Shown: positions 54,522 to 62,661, counted from the stretch's first letter. The stretch: 64,000 bases of DNA from Stappia stellulata DSM 5886 (GCF_000423705.1 NZ_KE384082.1:618843-682842), one strand, 5' to 3'. Notes: generated by a model from the sequence alone, not told the origin. Made by a program: numbers and translations.

Positions 54522-54534
54522 CTGTCGACACTTT
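54522..54534. promoter_or_regulatory. TGTCRACA box 4
   Basis: CTGTCGACACTTT, the exact reverse complement of box 3, preceded by GTTGACACTA so that GTTGACA and TGTCGAC form a further inverted repeat. The AT-rich 95 bases between boxes 3 and 4 probably hold a second promoter for the transporter genes. Confidence 0.5.
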
Positions 54535-54600
54535 GCCATGTTGTGCCGGCTGACCGGCGTCACCATCGACCTCGCCGTCATGCATATGGGAGGAGACATC

Positions 54601-55572
54601 ATGCGCAACTTCATCAAGGGCCTCGCACTGGCGGCGGCGCTCTTTTCCGTCGCGCCGACACCGGCCTCTGCCTTTCCGGAAGCCGGCAAACCGATCACCA
54701 TCATCGTGCCCTTCTCGCCCGGCGGGACCACAGACGTCAGCGCGCGCGTTCTTGCGGAATTTCTCGAGCCGGAACTCGGCGTGCCGTTCGAGGTGATCAA
54801 CCGGCCCGGCGCCACCACACAAATCGGCAGCACCGCGCTGTCGCAGGCCGATCCGGACGGGCACACGCTGTCGCTCGCCTCGCTGCCCTCACTGGTGATG
54901 ACCTATGTCGACGAGGCCCGACAGGCCCCCTACGACCGCTCCAGCTTCACGCCGGTCGCCCACTATATCTCCGGCGCCAACCTTCTCGCCGTTCAGGCGG
55001 ACAGCCCCTACAAGAGCGTCAACGACCTGATCGACGCGGCCCGGGAAAACCCGCGCACGGTCCGCATGGGCACGGTCGGGCTGATGAGCAACGGTCACCT
55101 TCCCGGCATCGCGCTCGAGGACACGGCCGACGTGCAATTCGCCTTCGTCCACTTCAACGGTGCGGCACCGCTCGTCACCGCGCTCCTGGCCGGAGACGTG
55201 GATGTGGCGATCAACGGCACGCAGACGACGATCCCCCACATCAAGGCGGGAAAAATGCGCGCCATCGGCTTTTTCGGCGACCGTCGGACGGCCTTCCTGC
55301 CCGAGCTGCCGACGCTGCGCGACCAGCAGATCGACGTTGCGGCACCGTCTTCCTTTGCGGTCATCGGGCCGGCCGGGATGGACGCCTCCACGGTCGAAAC
55401 CCTCTCCAGCGCCATTGAAACCGTCATCGCCAAGCCGGAATTCCAGGACCGTCTGACGGCGCTGTCGCTGGAATCGAACTACATGACCGCGGACGAGCTG
55501 GAAGCCTACTGGGCTGACTTCGAAACGCGCCAGGCCCGGCTTATCGAGCTTGCACGCAGCGCACAGCAATGA
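54601..55572 (+). CDS. tctC: tripartite tricarboxylate transporter substrate-binding protein (TctC/Bug family)
   Basis: Periplasmic binding protein of 323 residues. Residues 1-24 (MRNFIKGLALAAALFSVAPT onward) are a Sec signal ending ASA-F. Bug-family motifs: ITIIVPFSPGGTTDVSAR, VINRPGATTQIGSTAL, and DVAINGTQTTIPHIKAGKMR. GGGAGGAGA precedes the ATG at 54601. Unlike the other binding proteins in the window, its stop overlaps the next gene (ATGA) and no hairpin follows. Confidence 0.92.
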   Translation: MRNFIKGLALAAALFSVAPTPASAFPEAGKPITIIVPFSPGGTTDVSARVLAEFLEPELGVPFEVINRPGATTQIGSTALSQADPDGHTLSLASLPSLVMTYVDEARQAPYDRSSFTPVAHYISGANLLAVQADSPYKSVNDLIDAARENPRTVRMGTVGLMSNGHLPGIALEDTADVQFAFVHFNGAAPLVTALLAGDVDVAINGTQTTIPHIKAGKMRAIGFFGDRRTAFLPELPTLRDQQIDVAAPSSFAVIGPAGMDASTVETLSSAIETVIAKPEFQDRLTALSLESNYMTADELEAYWADFETRQARLIELARSAQQ

Positions 55573-56102
55573 CCTCGGCAGACCCGCAGCCTGATACGGG
55601 CGCAACATCGCAAACCGGCTCCGGGGGGCAAGGGACGCGGCAGGTGCATCGCACCTACGCCATCGCCGCGCTCACGCTTCTCCTCATCGCAGGCATCGTT
55701 GGCCAGCAAGCCGTGAGCATGCGTTTCTATACGTACCTCGGTCCGGGGGCGGGATTTTTTCCCGCCATCCTGGCCGGGCTTCTGGCGCTCCTGTCGGTGA
55801 GCCTGTTGTATCAGGCGCTGTTTCGTCCCGACACGCTGCCACGGGTCGCCTTCACCGGCGATCCGCGCGCCTACGCCCGCATCGCGACCGTTCTGCTCGC
55901 GCTGCTGGCCATCGCGGTGTTCATCGAGGACCTGGGCTTTCGGCCCATGATGGCGCTCTTCTTTTTCGTGATGTTCGCGGTGCTGGGGCGACATCGCCTG
56001 CTCCTGAGCGCGACGCTGGCAATCACCTTGACGTTTGCCTACCACTTTTTCTTCAAGAGCCTGCTGAACGTGCCGCTGCCTTCCGGCGCCTTCGGCCTGT
56101 GA
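55569..56102 (+). CDS. tctB: tripartite tricarboxylate transporter small permease (TctB)
   Basis: Inner membrane protein of 177 residues with four helices. A hydrophilic N-terminal tail of about 28 residues precedes the first helix (YAIAALTLLLIAGIVG). The family loop YTYLGPGAGFFPAILAGLLA holds the usual Gly-Pro-Gly turn. It is coupled by ATGA to the binding-protein gene and followed after 16 bases by tctA. Confidence 0.87.
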   Translation: MTSADPQPDTGATSQTGSGGQGTRQVHRTYAIAALTLLLIAGIVGQQAVSMRFYTYLGPGAGFFPAILAGLLALLSVSLLYQALFRPDTLPRVAFTGDPRAYARIATVLLALLAIAVFIEDLGFRPMMALFFFVMFAVLGRHRLLLSATLAITLTFAYHFFFKSLLNVPLPSGAFGL

Positions 56103-56118
56103 CGGACACCGCTCCACA

Positions 56119-57639
56119 ATGTCGGAAAATTTCAGTCTGCTCCTGTCCGGGTTCGGCAATGCCCTTCGGATGGAAAACCTCATCTTCGCATTCGCCGGCT
56201 GTTTCCTGGGCACGCTGGTCGGCATGTTGCCCGGCCTCGGTCCGTCGGCGGCGATAGCGATCCTGCTGCCAATCACCGCGGCGATGGACCCGACCGCGGC
56301 AATCGTCATGCTGGCGGCGATCTACTACGGCTGCCAGTACGGCGACACGATCACCGCCGTGCTGTTCAACACCCCCGGCACCGGCGGCGCCGCTATGACG
56401 GCCGTCGAGGGGCACATGATGGCCAAGCAGGGGCGGGCCGGAACGGCGCTGGCAATCGCCGCGATTGCCTCCTTCGTCGGCGGCACGATCACGGTGGGCG
56501 TGCTTGCCATGATCGCCCTGCCCCTGACCTCGCTCGCGCTGAGCTTCGGCCCGCCGGAGTTCTTTGCCCTGATCGTGCTCAGCCTTGTGCTTGTTGTCAC
56601 GCTGGGAAGCAGCTCGATCCTGCGCGGCCTGATCACCACCGTCTTCGGGCTTATCCTGGCCATGGTCGGGACCGATCCGGTCATGGGCCTGCCCAGGCTG
56701 ACGTTCGGGCAAATGCACCTGCTGGACGGGGTCGCCTTCATTCCCGTGATTATCGGGCTGTTCGGCGTCGGCGAGATTCTCAAGAACCTGGAGGACCCGT
56801 CGAACAGCTTTCGCGAGGCCGTCGTCAGCAAGCTGCAGATCACCCGCGACGATGCGCGCCGCTCGGCGCCGGCAATCGCGCGCGGCACGGTGCTCGGCTT
56901 TTTGATCGGCATCATTCCCGGCATGGGCACGATCCCGGCCGCCTTCATGTCCTATGTCACCGAGAAACGGCTGTCGCGCACGCCAGAGCGCTTCGGAACC
57001 GGAATGATCGAGGGCGTTGCGGGTCCGGAAAGCGCCAACAACGCGGCCGCCAATGGCGCGCTTTTGCCGCTGTTGACCCTGGGCATTCCCGGTTCCGGCG
57101 TCGTCGCGATCCTGATGGGCGCACTGATGATGAACGGCATCGTTCCCGGGCCGTTGATGTTCGAGGAACAAAGCGATCTCGTCTGGACGCTGATTGCGTC
57201 GATGTATGTCGGCAACGTCATTCTGCTGGTCCTGAACCTGCCGTTCATTCCGATGTGGGTCTCGATCCTGCGCATTCCCTACAGTTTTCTGTTCCCGGTG
57301 ATCCTCGGCTTCACCGTCGTGGGCGCCTACAGTCTGGCAAACAGCCAGTTCGACCTCGGTCTGATCGCCGTTTTCGGGCTTATCGGCTACGTGATGCGAA
57401 AGCTCGACTTCCCCCTCGTTCCGATCATCATGACCCTGATCCTCGGGCCGATGATGGAGGGCGGCCTGCGGCGGTCGCTGGAGATGTCGCAAGGCGACTT
57501 CACGATTTTCCTCAATCGCCCGATCACGGCGGGGTTCCTTGCGCTGGCGGTCGTGTTTCTGCTGCTGCCGCTCGTTTCCGGCGTGCGGCGGAGACTGAAA
57601 CGCGCCTCGACGCCGGTCTCTTCCGGCGAAACCGACTGA
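56119..57639 (+). CDS. tctA: tripartite tricarboxylate transporter large permease (TctA)
   Basis: Inner membrane protein of 506 residues with about twelve helices. The two TctA motifs are GTLVGMLPGLGPSAAIAILL (about 33-52) and GFLIGIIPGMGTIPAAFMSY (about 258-277); ERFGTGMIEGVAGPESANNA follows the second. It completes the second TTT importer of the window. Because it is encoded with ring-opening enzymes, the imported compound is likely an acid from the same pathway rather than citrate. Confidence 0.92.
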   Translation: MSENFSLLLSGFGNALRMENLIFAFAGCFLGTLVGMLPGLGPSAAIAILLPITAAMDPTAAIVMLAAIYYGCQYGDTITAVLFNTPGTGGAAMTAVEGHMMAKQGRAGTALAIAAIASFVGGTITVGVLAMIALPLTSLALSFGPPEFFALIVLSLVLVVTLGSSSILRGLITTVFGLILAMVGTDPVMGLPRLTFGQMHLLDGVAFIPVIIGLFGVGEILKNLEDPSNSFREAVVSKLQITRDDARRSAPAIARGTVLGFLIGIIPGMGTIPAAFMSYVTEKRLSRTPERFGTGMIEGVAGPESANNAAANGALLPLLTLGIPGSGVVAILMGALMMNGIVPGPLMFEEQSDLVWTLIASMYVGNVILLVLNLPFIPMWVSILRIPYSFLFPVILGFTVVGAYSLANSQFDLGLIAVFGLIGYVMRKLDFPLVPIIMTLILGPMMEGGLRRSLEMSQGDFTIFLNRPITAGFLALAVVFLLLPLVSGVRRRLKRASTPVSSGETD

Positions 57640-57654
57640 GAAAGCGGGACGCAC

Positions 57655-58455
57655 ATGCGCATCTGGTATCAAAGTCTCGGCCGGCTCGACGCCTGGGGCG
57701 GTTATCCGGCGCAACTCGGCGCCATGATCGACCGCGCCCGGTCGCCGACCACCGAAATCGTCCTCAACGGGACGCAACGCGGCATTGCCGAGTATCATGC
57801 AACGCTGGCGCATGAGGCAAAAGGCGATGTCCTGCGCAACCTGCGCCAGGCGGTGGCCGAACAGGCCGACGCCTTCGTCATCGGCAACTTCTTCGATATC
57901 GGCCTGGAGGAAGCGCGCGAAGTTGCGCCCTTCCCCGTGCTTGGCCTCGGCGAGACAAGCATCGCGCTCAGCCATTTCATGGGGCAATCCTACGGCCTGA
58001 TCTGTCCAAACGCGAAATACGCGGCACGGATGGAAAGGCGCTTGCGTGCCGACCGGCTGGACGCCCGCCTCGCCGGGCTCGCCGTCCTCGACATGCCGCG
58101 TCTGACCGCCATGGGGGCGGCCTTCGACGATCCCGACGCCCTTGCGCGTCTCGTCGAGGCAATCGGACATGCGGTCGACCGCGAGCTGGGCGCGGCGGAG
58201 GTCGTGGTGCCGGCCGGGGGCGTGGTAATGGCGCTGATGGACAAGGCCGGCATTACCCGCTTCGACACCGGGGCGCCGGTCGTGAACGGCATCGCCGGCC
58301 TGATCGCGATGGCGGAAGCGGCAACCTCGCTCTCCCGCCTCAACGGCGGGACGTTCACCAGCCGCCACCTGTCGCATGCCCGCCCCGACATGCAGGAACG
58401 CAAGCGGATCGACGACCTCTACGGAGCCGACATCTTTCCCGACTGGACATCCTGA
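57655..58455 (+). CDS. Asp/Glu/hydantoin racemase-fold protein lacking the catalytic cysteines
   Basis: A 266-residue protein of the aspartate/glutamate/hydantoin racemase superfamily (racemases, maleate isomerase, arylmalonate decarboxylase). In hydantoin racemases the first catalytic Cys lies in a CFxDPGL motif; here the place reads FVIGNFFDIGLEEARE with Asn78. The second Cys, normally in a LGCAGM motif, is replaced in VVVPAGGVVMALMD (Ala187). The only Cys in the protein is Cys117. So ordinary two-base racemisation is impossible, and the protein must do something else or have lost activity. It is last in the operon, 15 bases after tctA, with an intact, unbroken frame. Confidence 0.8.
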   Translation: MRIWYQSLGRLDAWGGYPAQLGAMIDRARSPTTEIVLNGTQRGIAEYHATLAHEAKGDVLRNLRQAVAEQADAFVIGNFFDIGLEEAREVAPFPVLGLGETSIALSHFMGQSYGLICPNAKYAARMERRLRADRLDARLAGLAVLDMPRLTAMGAAFDDPDALARLVEAIGHAVDRELGAAEVVVPAGGVVMALMDKAGITRFDTGAPVVNGIAGLIAMAEAATSLSRLNGGTFTSRHLSHARPDMQERKRIDDLYGADIFPDWTS

Positions 58456-58506
58456 CATCGACCGCGGCAAGCGGCCGGGCCCGGCGAAGAAACCTGACGC
58501 AAAGGG

Positions 58507-59604
58507 TCACTCGCGCGCTGCATCGGGCGTTTCGGACGCCGGCGTGGTGCCCGTACAGGCCGCGACGTGGTCGGCGACAAAAGCGCCGCGTTCACCCATT
58601 GGCCGGTCGCGACCGACCGTCGTGTCGACGCTCGTCTGATGCTCGAGTTCCGCGTTGAGCTCGGCCCCCAGGATCGTCACCGCCGCAGAAAACCACAACC
58701 AGAGCAGAAGGACGACGATGGACGAAAGGGTTCCGTGAACCGCCTCGTAGTTCGCCACTTGTTCCACATAGGTGGTGAAGGCGATGGACCCGGTCAGCCA
58801 GAGCAGCGTTGCCACAATCGCCCCCGTCGTCACCCACCTCGTTTTCGCCTGCCGTCTCGAGGGCCCGAAGCGGTAGGTCAGGGCAAGGCCGATGATCACG
58901 GCGGTCAGGATCACCGGCCAGCGAAACAGCGTCAGCAGCGTCTCGTTGCGGACCGAAAACGGCAGCACGGAGACGGCCACGGGAATGGCAACGAAGGCAA
59001 TGATCGCAAAAACCCCGATCAGGAGCGCAGCGAGCGTCAGGCCCAGCGCCCTCAGGTGAAATCGCAGCAGCGGACGCGCCTCGCGCTCGCGATAGGCGAC
59101 GGTCACGGCGGTCATCATTGCCCGAACACCGGCCCCGGCGGCCCAGAACGCCAGGAGAAGACCGAACAAAGCCTTCAGCGTGAGCGTGGAATCCGACTGG
59201 CTCGAGACGATGATGCGATCGAGCAGGTCGGTAAAAAGGACGGTCGTGCTCTGCGGGAGGATGGCACTGACTTCCTCGAGCAGTTCGCGGATGGCGTCGG
59301 GCGAGGCCAGCAGCGAGACGACCGCGAAAAGGGCGGTGAGTGCCGGCACGAGCGCCAGAAGAAAATAGAAGGCCACGCCCGCGGCAATCAACAGGACATT
59401 GTCCGCATTCGACTGTGTCCATGTGCGCTTCAAGACAGCGCGCCACCCGGTGAGCGGAATGTGCAGCACGGACGTCGCCATGGCGCCATTGCGATTGCGC
59501 AAGGGGGGCTTGGGTTCAGACATGAAAAGCGAACGCATGACGCGCGCGATCGGTTCCCAGACATTTTCAGGAACTCCGGGCGACCTGAGCCGTTTAGGCC
59601 TCAT
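58507..59604 (-). CDS. YihY/BrkB family inner membrane protein
   Basis: Membrane protein of 365 residues with about six helices in the YihY/virulence factor BrkB domain (about 50-325). Family stretches include ADNVLLIAAGVAFYFLLALVP, WAAGAGVRAMMTAVTVAYRE and LLWLWFSAAVTILGAELNAE. The ends are hydrophilic. Its biochemical role is not settled in the family (once thought to be RNase BN). The start at 59604 is the most upstream ATG; ATG at 59523 is an alternative. It converges on the racemase-like gene and diverges from the DUF992 gene, whose EcfG-type promoter lies inside its first codons. Confidence 0.85.
   Translation of the reverse strand: MRPKRLRSPGVPENVWEPIARVMRSLFMSEPKPPLRNRNGAMATSVLHIPLTGWRAVLKRTWTQSNADNVLLIAAGVAFYFLLALVPALTALFAVVSLLASPDAIRELLEEVSAILPQSTTVLFTDLLDRIIVSSQSDSTLTLKALFGLLLAFWAAGAGVRAMMTAVTVAYREREARPLLRFHLRALGLTLAALLIGVFAIIAFVAIPVAVSVLPFSVRNETLLTLFRWPVILTAVIIGLALTYRFGPSRRQAKTRWVTTGAIVATLLWLTGSIAFTTYVEQVANYEAVHGTLSSIVVLLLWLWFSAAVTILGAELNAELEHQTSVDTTVGRDRPMGERGAFVADHVAACTGTTPASETPDAARE
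59570..59594 (+). promoter_or_regulatory. EcfG-type (general stress) promoter for the DUF992 gene
   Basis: GGAAC at 59570-59574, 16 bases, then CGTT at 59591-59594: a perfect match to the alphaproteobacterial EcfG consensus. It predicts a transcript starting about 90 bases before the DUF992 start codon and overlaps the 5' end of the divergent YihY gene. Confidence 0.65.
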
Positions 59605-59694
59605 CGCTGCCGGGTGACGTGTGACACCGGCAGGACAATGAATTCAAGTCCGGCCAACCGGCCGGATGTTTCTCGTCTACCCGAGGAGTACCTG

Positions 59695-60186
59695 ATGAAA
59701 CGCTTTGCAACATATGCCCTCGCCCTCACCGGCGCGACGCTTCTGGCAACGACCGCGATCGCCCAGAGCAACGACAATAACGCCGGCGTCAAGGTCGGCA
59801 CGCTGACCTGCTCCGTCCAGGACGAAACGAGTTTCGTTGTCGGATCCACCGCGAACCTGAACTGCGTGTTCGATCCGGCCGGCACCGGCGCCAAAACGAC
59901 CTACAGGGGTACGATCAACGACTACGGCCTCGACATCGGCACGACATCCAACGCGACGCTCGTTTGGGGCGTTCTGGCCCCGAGCGCCGACACCAAGCCG
60001 GGCGCGCTCGAAGGGTCCTACGGCGGCGTGACCGCGGGCGCGACCCTCGGTGCGGGTGTGAAGGCAAATGCGCTTGTCGGCGGCTTCGACAAGTCCATCG
60101 CGCTGAACCCGATCAGCGTGGAAAGCCAGACGGGGGCCAACATCACCCTCGGCGTGAGCCAGTTGACGCTGACATCGACGAGCTGA
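59695..60186 (+). CDS. DUF992 family secreted protein
   Basis: A 163-residue protein with a Sec signal peptide (residues 1-23, MKRFATYALALTGATLLATT, cleavage after AIA). The mature part, rich in Gly, Thr and Ser, matches the DUF992 pattern: VKVGTLTCSVQ, NLNCVFDPAGTG, YRGTINDYGLDIG, LVWGVLAPS and LEGSYGGVTAGATLGAG. The two Cys residues could form a disulfide in the periplasm. The function is unknown. GAGGAG precedes the ATG; an EcfG-type promoter lies upstream and a strong terminator downstream, so it is a single-gene stress unit. Confidence 0.87.
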   Translation: MKRFATYALALTGATLLATTAIAQSNDNNAGVKVGTLTCSVQDETSFVVGSTANLNCVFDPAGTGAKTTYRGTINDYGLDIGTTSNATLVWGVLAPSADTKPGALEGSYGGVTAGATLGAGVKANALVGGFDKSIALNPISVESQTGANITLGVSQLTLTSTS

Positions 60187-60211
60187 TGCGCGCCTTGCAT
60201 CAATAGAAACG

Positions 60212-60243
60212 AAAGCCCGGCTCGTCGAGCCGGGCTTTTTTTT
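60212..60243 (+). terminator. intrinsic terminator of the DUF992 gene
   Basis: AAAGCCCGGCTCG and its near-perfect complement TCGAGCCGGGCTTT are followed by a run of eight T. It lies 26 bases after the stop codon. Confidence 0.9.
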
Positions 60244-60280
60244 GCCGACGTACCTCTGCCGTGACAAGGACCTGCGCCCA

Positions 60281-60889
60281 ATGACCGCGAAAACCGCAAA
60301 GACCGCAAAGACCGAAGAAACACACACGACGACCGGCGTCCTCGACGCCTGGGAACGGGAGGTCCGGCAGGGACGCTCCGATGTCGATTCCATCATGCGC
60401 GCGACGGGAAGCCGTGCCGCCGGCCCCTTGTTGTTTCTGCCGGCGCTGGTGATGATCTCGCCCGTCGGCGCCGTTCCGGGCGTTCCCATCGTCCTGTCCA
60501 CGCTGGTCGTGTTCGTCGCCGCGCAGATCCTTTTCGGCGCCCGCTCCATCTGGCTCCCGACGAAGCTCCGCGACCGGAGTATTCCCGAAGAAAAAGTGTC
60601 GGAGACGATCGATTGGCTGCGCCCCGGCGCCTGCCGGGTCGACAGGATCCTCGGTCAACGCCTGTCGGGTCTGACCGGCGACACGATGGTCCGGACAATC
60701 GCCGCCTTGTGCATCGTCCTTGCCGGGCTGGTCTATCCGGCAACGCTCCTGCCCTTTGCCGCGGCACTGCCGGGTGGCGCCATCCTGCTCCTGGCGCTCG
60801 GCCTTCTCAGCCGCGACGGCGTCGTGATCCTCGTCGGGCTGGTCGCGACCGCCGGCGCCATTGCCACCGTCGTCGTCCTGACCCTCTAG
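60281..60889 (+). CDS. ExoD family exopolysaccharide synthesis protein
   Basis: Inner membrane protein of 202 residues matching ExoD, first known from Sinorhizobium meliloti, where it affects exopolysaccharide and alkali tolerance. Four hydrophobic segments lie after residue 45; LPALVMISPVGAVPGVPIVL and LPTKLRDRSIPEEKVSETI are typical of the family. The N-terminus starts with a short lysine repeat (TAKTAKTAKT). ATG at 60281 was chosen; a TTG 13 codons upstream is in frame but lies next to the terminator of the previous gene. Confidence 0.83.
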   Translation: MTAKTAKTAKTEETHTTTGVLDAWEREVRQGRSDVDSIMRATGSRAAGPLLFLPALVMISPVGAVPGVPIVLSTLVVFVAAQILFGARSIWLPTKLRDRSIPEEKVSETIDWLRPGACRVDRILGQRLSGLTGDTMVRTIAALCIVLAGLVYPATLLPFAAALPGGAILLLALGLLSRDGVVILVGLVATAGAIATVVVLTL

Positions 60890-61311
60890 CGTGTGGCTCC
60901 GTGCAAATGGCTGCGGTGCGCGGAAAAACGTCACGGATCGGGGCATCTGCCACTCTCGGGACGCAGCGAGCACCAAGGCCCACACGACGACCGTCGACCC
61001 GCCCGGGGCGGGGGCTGCCGGCGAAGTCGCCGATCACGAAAGACAGGTATCGCAACACGGCCACCGCCCGCCCGCTTTGTTGGGAACCCTGTCTATCGGG
61101 CACCCTGCAAGCGCAGCGCCATGCTCACCGACACAGGCCATGTCAGCCGCGAACATGCCGCGCGACCGCTGCGACGAGACGAAGACTTCAACGCGGCTGC
61201 GCACCGGGTAGCGCGCAACCCGGGACGCGGCGGCTTGCACATATGCGTCCATCCCCACCCGACTGCGCAATTGCGTTCCGTGGTCAGCCAGGCACAGCCG
61301 GACCCGGAGAC
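60890..61311. other. intergenic stretch, no gene seen
   Basis: About 420 bases between the convergent exoD-like and PRC-barrel genes. Frames here are short and arginine-rich. Only the terminator of the PRC-barrel gene at its right edge is recognisable. Confidence 0.4.
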
Positions 61312-61340
61312 AAAAAAAACGGGCCGCGAAGGCGGCCCGT
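61312..61340 (-). terminator. intrinsic terminator of the PRC-barrel gene
   Basis: Reading leftwards, ACGGGCCGC and GCGGCCCGT form a 9-base stem with a 4-base loop, followed by eight T (61319-61312 region). It lies 26 bases after the stop at 61366. Confidence 0.9.
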
Positions 61341-61365
61341 TCTTCTGTCCATGCCGGTCAGGCAA

Positions 61366-62364
61366 TCAATTCTGCAGCGTAACGCTGTCCGGATCGGCCT
61401 TGTAGTCGGCTTCCGTGTAGGACCTTGCGTTGTCCAGCTCCTCTTCGGTGAAGGATGCCGTGATCAGCAGGCCCCCGCCGTCACCCTCGTACATCCTCAG
61501 GCTGTCGTAGGACACGGCAACCGGCTTTTCACCGAAGCCGAGGAAGCCGCCCACGTCGATCACGACGGCCTCGACCTGACCGTCCTGCCCGAGAAGGACC
61601 TCGGATACCTCGCCGATGTCAGTGTCGGCCGCAGTGTAGACGGAAGCGCCAACCAGCGCGTCGGTCGACACGGTCGCGGTATCAATCTCGGTCCTCTCGG
61701 CCGTCCAGTCGGAATCCGACATGCTCTCCATCTGCTTCTGGGCGGGCGCGGCCGACTCGTCCTGGGCCGTCCGATAAGCACCATCGGCACCTTCCCCGGT
61801 CTGCTTCATTTCGTCGCCGTTGCGGACCTGGTCCATCTCGCCATCACGGCGAGCCTGGGTCATCTCGCCCTGGCGATTCATGGACATCCAGTTCGGAATA
61901 TTGTCCGGACGCTCATATCCCGGCGCGTTCTCGAGCTCCTGCTTGGAGAGGTCGCTGACGACCCGCATTTGATCCTCGTTGGAAGAGACGAAGGACAGAC
62001 GACCGAAGTCCACGGCAACGTCCTTTTCCCCGAGGCCGATGAACCCGCCGACGCCGACGATCACGGCACGAACGGAGCCGTCGCGCTCCACGATGATGTC
62101 GTTGATGTCACCGATTTCCTCGGCATTTTCACCTTCGCCGGCCATCAAGGACTCGCCGATCATGTTCGACACAAGAAAGCCCCTCGCGGATTCCTGGGCG
62201 ACGGTATCGGTCTCGAACTCGTAGATGCCCGAACCGCGGGCATTCTCGCCCTGCATCATCGTCTGTTCGTCAGCCTTCTTTGCCCTCGGCGTCTCGCTCT
62301 GCGCGATGGCGCCGGAAGTCATCAAGGCAACGATCGCTGTGGATGCCAGAATATTGCGGAGCAT
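61366..62364 (-). CDS. exported protein with two PRC-barrel domains
   Basis: Protein of 332 residues with a Sec signal (MLRNILASTAIVALMTSGAIA, residues 1-21). Two PRC-barrel domains are visible: about 62-145 (FLVSNMIGESLMAGEGENAE; VRAVIVGVGGFIGLGEKDVA) and about 230-325 (LVGASVYTAADTDIGEVSEV; VEAVVIDVGGFLGFGEKPVA). They share the VxxVGGFxGxGEKxVAV core, so they arose by duplication. The linker (about 155-225) is rich in Met, Gln, Glu and Asp. Such proteins are common in Hyphomicrobiales and are often stress-induced; an EcfG-type promoter lies upstream at 62416-62440. Function unknown. Confidence 0.87.
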   Translation of the reverse strand: MLRNILASTAIVALMTSGAIAQSETPRAKKADEQTMMQGENARGSGIYEFETDTVAQESARGFLVSNMIGESLMAGEGENAEEIGDINDIIVERDGSVRAVIVGVGGFIGLGEKDVAVDFGRLSFVSSNEDQMRVVSDLSKQELENAPGYERPDNIPNWMSMNRQGEMTQARRDGEMDQVRNGDEMKQTGEGADGAYRTAQDESAAPAQKQMESMSDSDWTAERTEIDTATVSTDALVGASVYTAADTDIGEVSEVLLGQDGQVEAVVIDVGGFLGFGEKPVAVSYDSLRMYEGDGGGLLITASFTEEELDNARSYTEADYKADPDSVTLQN

Positions 62365-62415
62365 ATTAAGCCCTCCTTCTGAATTTCAGATCACGATTAG
62401 TGATTACGTACTGCA

Positions 62416-62440
62416 AACATCGTGTTCAGGGATTGGTTCC
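62416..62440 (-). promoter_or_regulatory. EcfG-type promoter for the PRC-barrel gene
   Basis: On the minus strand GGAAC (62440-62436), 16 bases, then TGTT (62419-62416). It matches the EcfG consensus except the first, least conserved base of the -10 box. The start codon is 52 bases downstream. Confidence 0.55.
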
Positions 62441-62475
62441 AAAATAAAGCGCCTGTCAGCGCAAGATTTTCGGGA

Positions 62476-62661
62476 TCAGATTGTCTGCGCGCTACCGCGC
62501 GGCCCCGCGAAGAGCCAGACGACAAAACCGATCACCGGGAAAATCAAAATGCCAAGCGTCCATAGAATCTTGGCGCCCGTCGAAGCCCCGCTTCCCAGGG
62601 TCTTGACGATGGCATAGATATCCAGAACAAGAATGATCAGGCCTAGTATCCCGTATTCCAT
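62476..62661 (-). CDS. small membrane protein, PLDc N-terminal (cardiolipin synthase N) domain type
   Basis: A 61-residue protein with two helices: MEYGILGLIILVLDIYAIVK and ILWTLGILIFPVIGFVVWLF, separated by a short GSGASTGAK loop. This is the PLDc_N module otherwise found in front of cardiolipin synthases and in stand-alone small proteins. GGAGG before the ATG at 62661 fixes the start. An EcfG-type promoter is 31-55 bases upstream. A role in the inner membrane under stress is likely; nothing more can be said. Confidence 0.82.
   Translation of the reverse strand: MEYGILGLIILVLDIYAIVKTLGSGASTGAKILWTLGILIFPVIGFVVWLFAGPRGSAQTI

Noticed and set aside
57655-58455. Functional hydantoin racemase completing a classical hydantoinase operon
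   Set aside because: Both catalytic cysteines are replaced and no carbamoylase gene is present, so the classical hydantoin pathway does not fit.
56053-58470. 805-codon open frame on the minus strand opposite tctA and the racemase-like gene
   Set aside because: It is antisense to genes with clear family motifs, rich in Arg, His, Asp and Gln without hydrophobic structure. GC-rich codons keep the opposite strand free of stops.
61240-61300. Possible EcfG promoter on the minus strand containing GGAAC near 61275
   Set aside because: The position 16-17 bases downstream lacks GTT and no gene follows in that direction.
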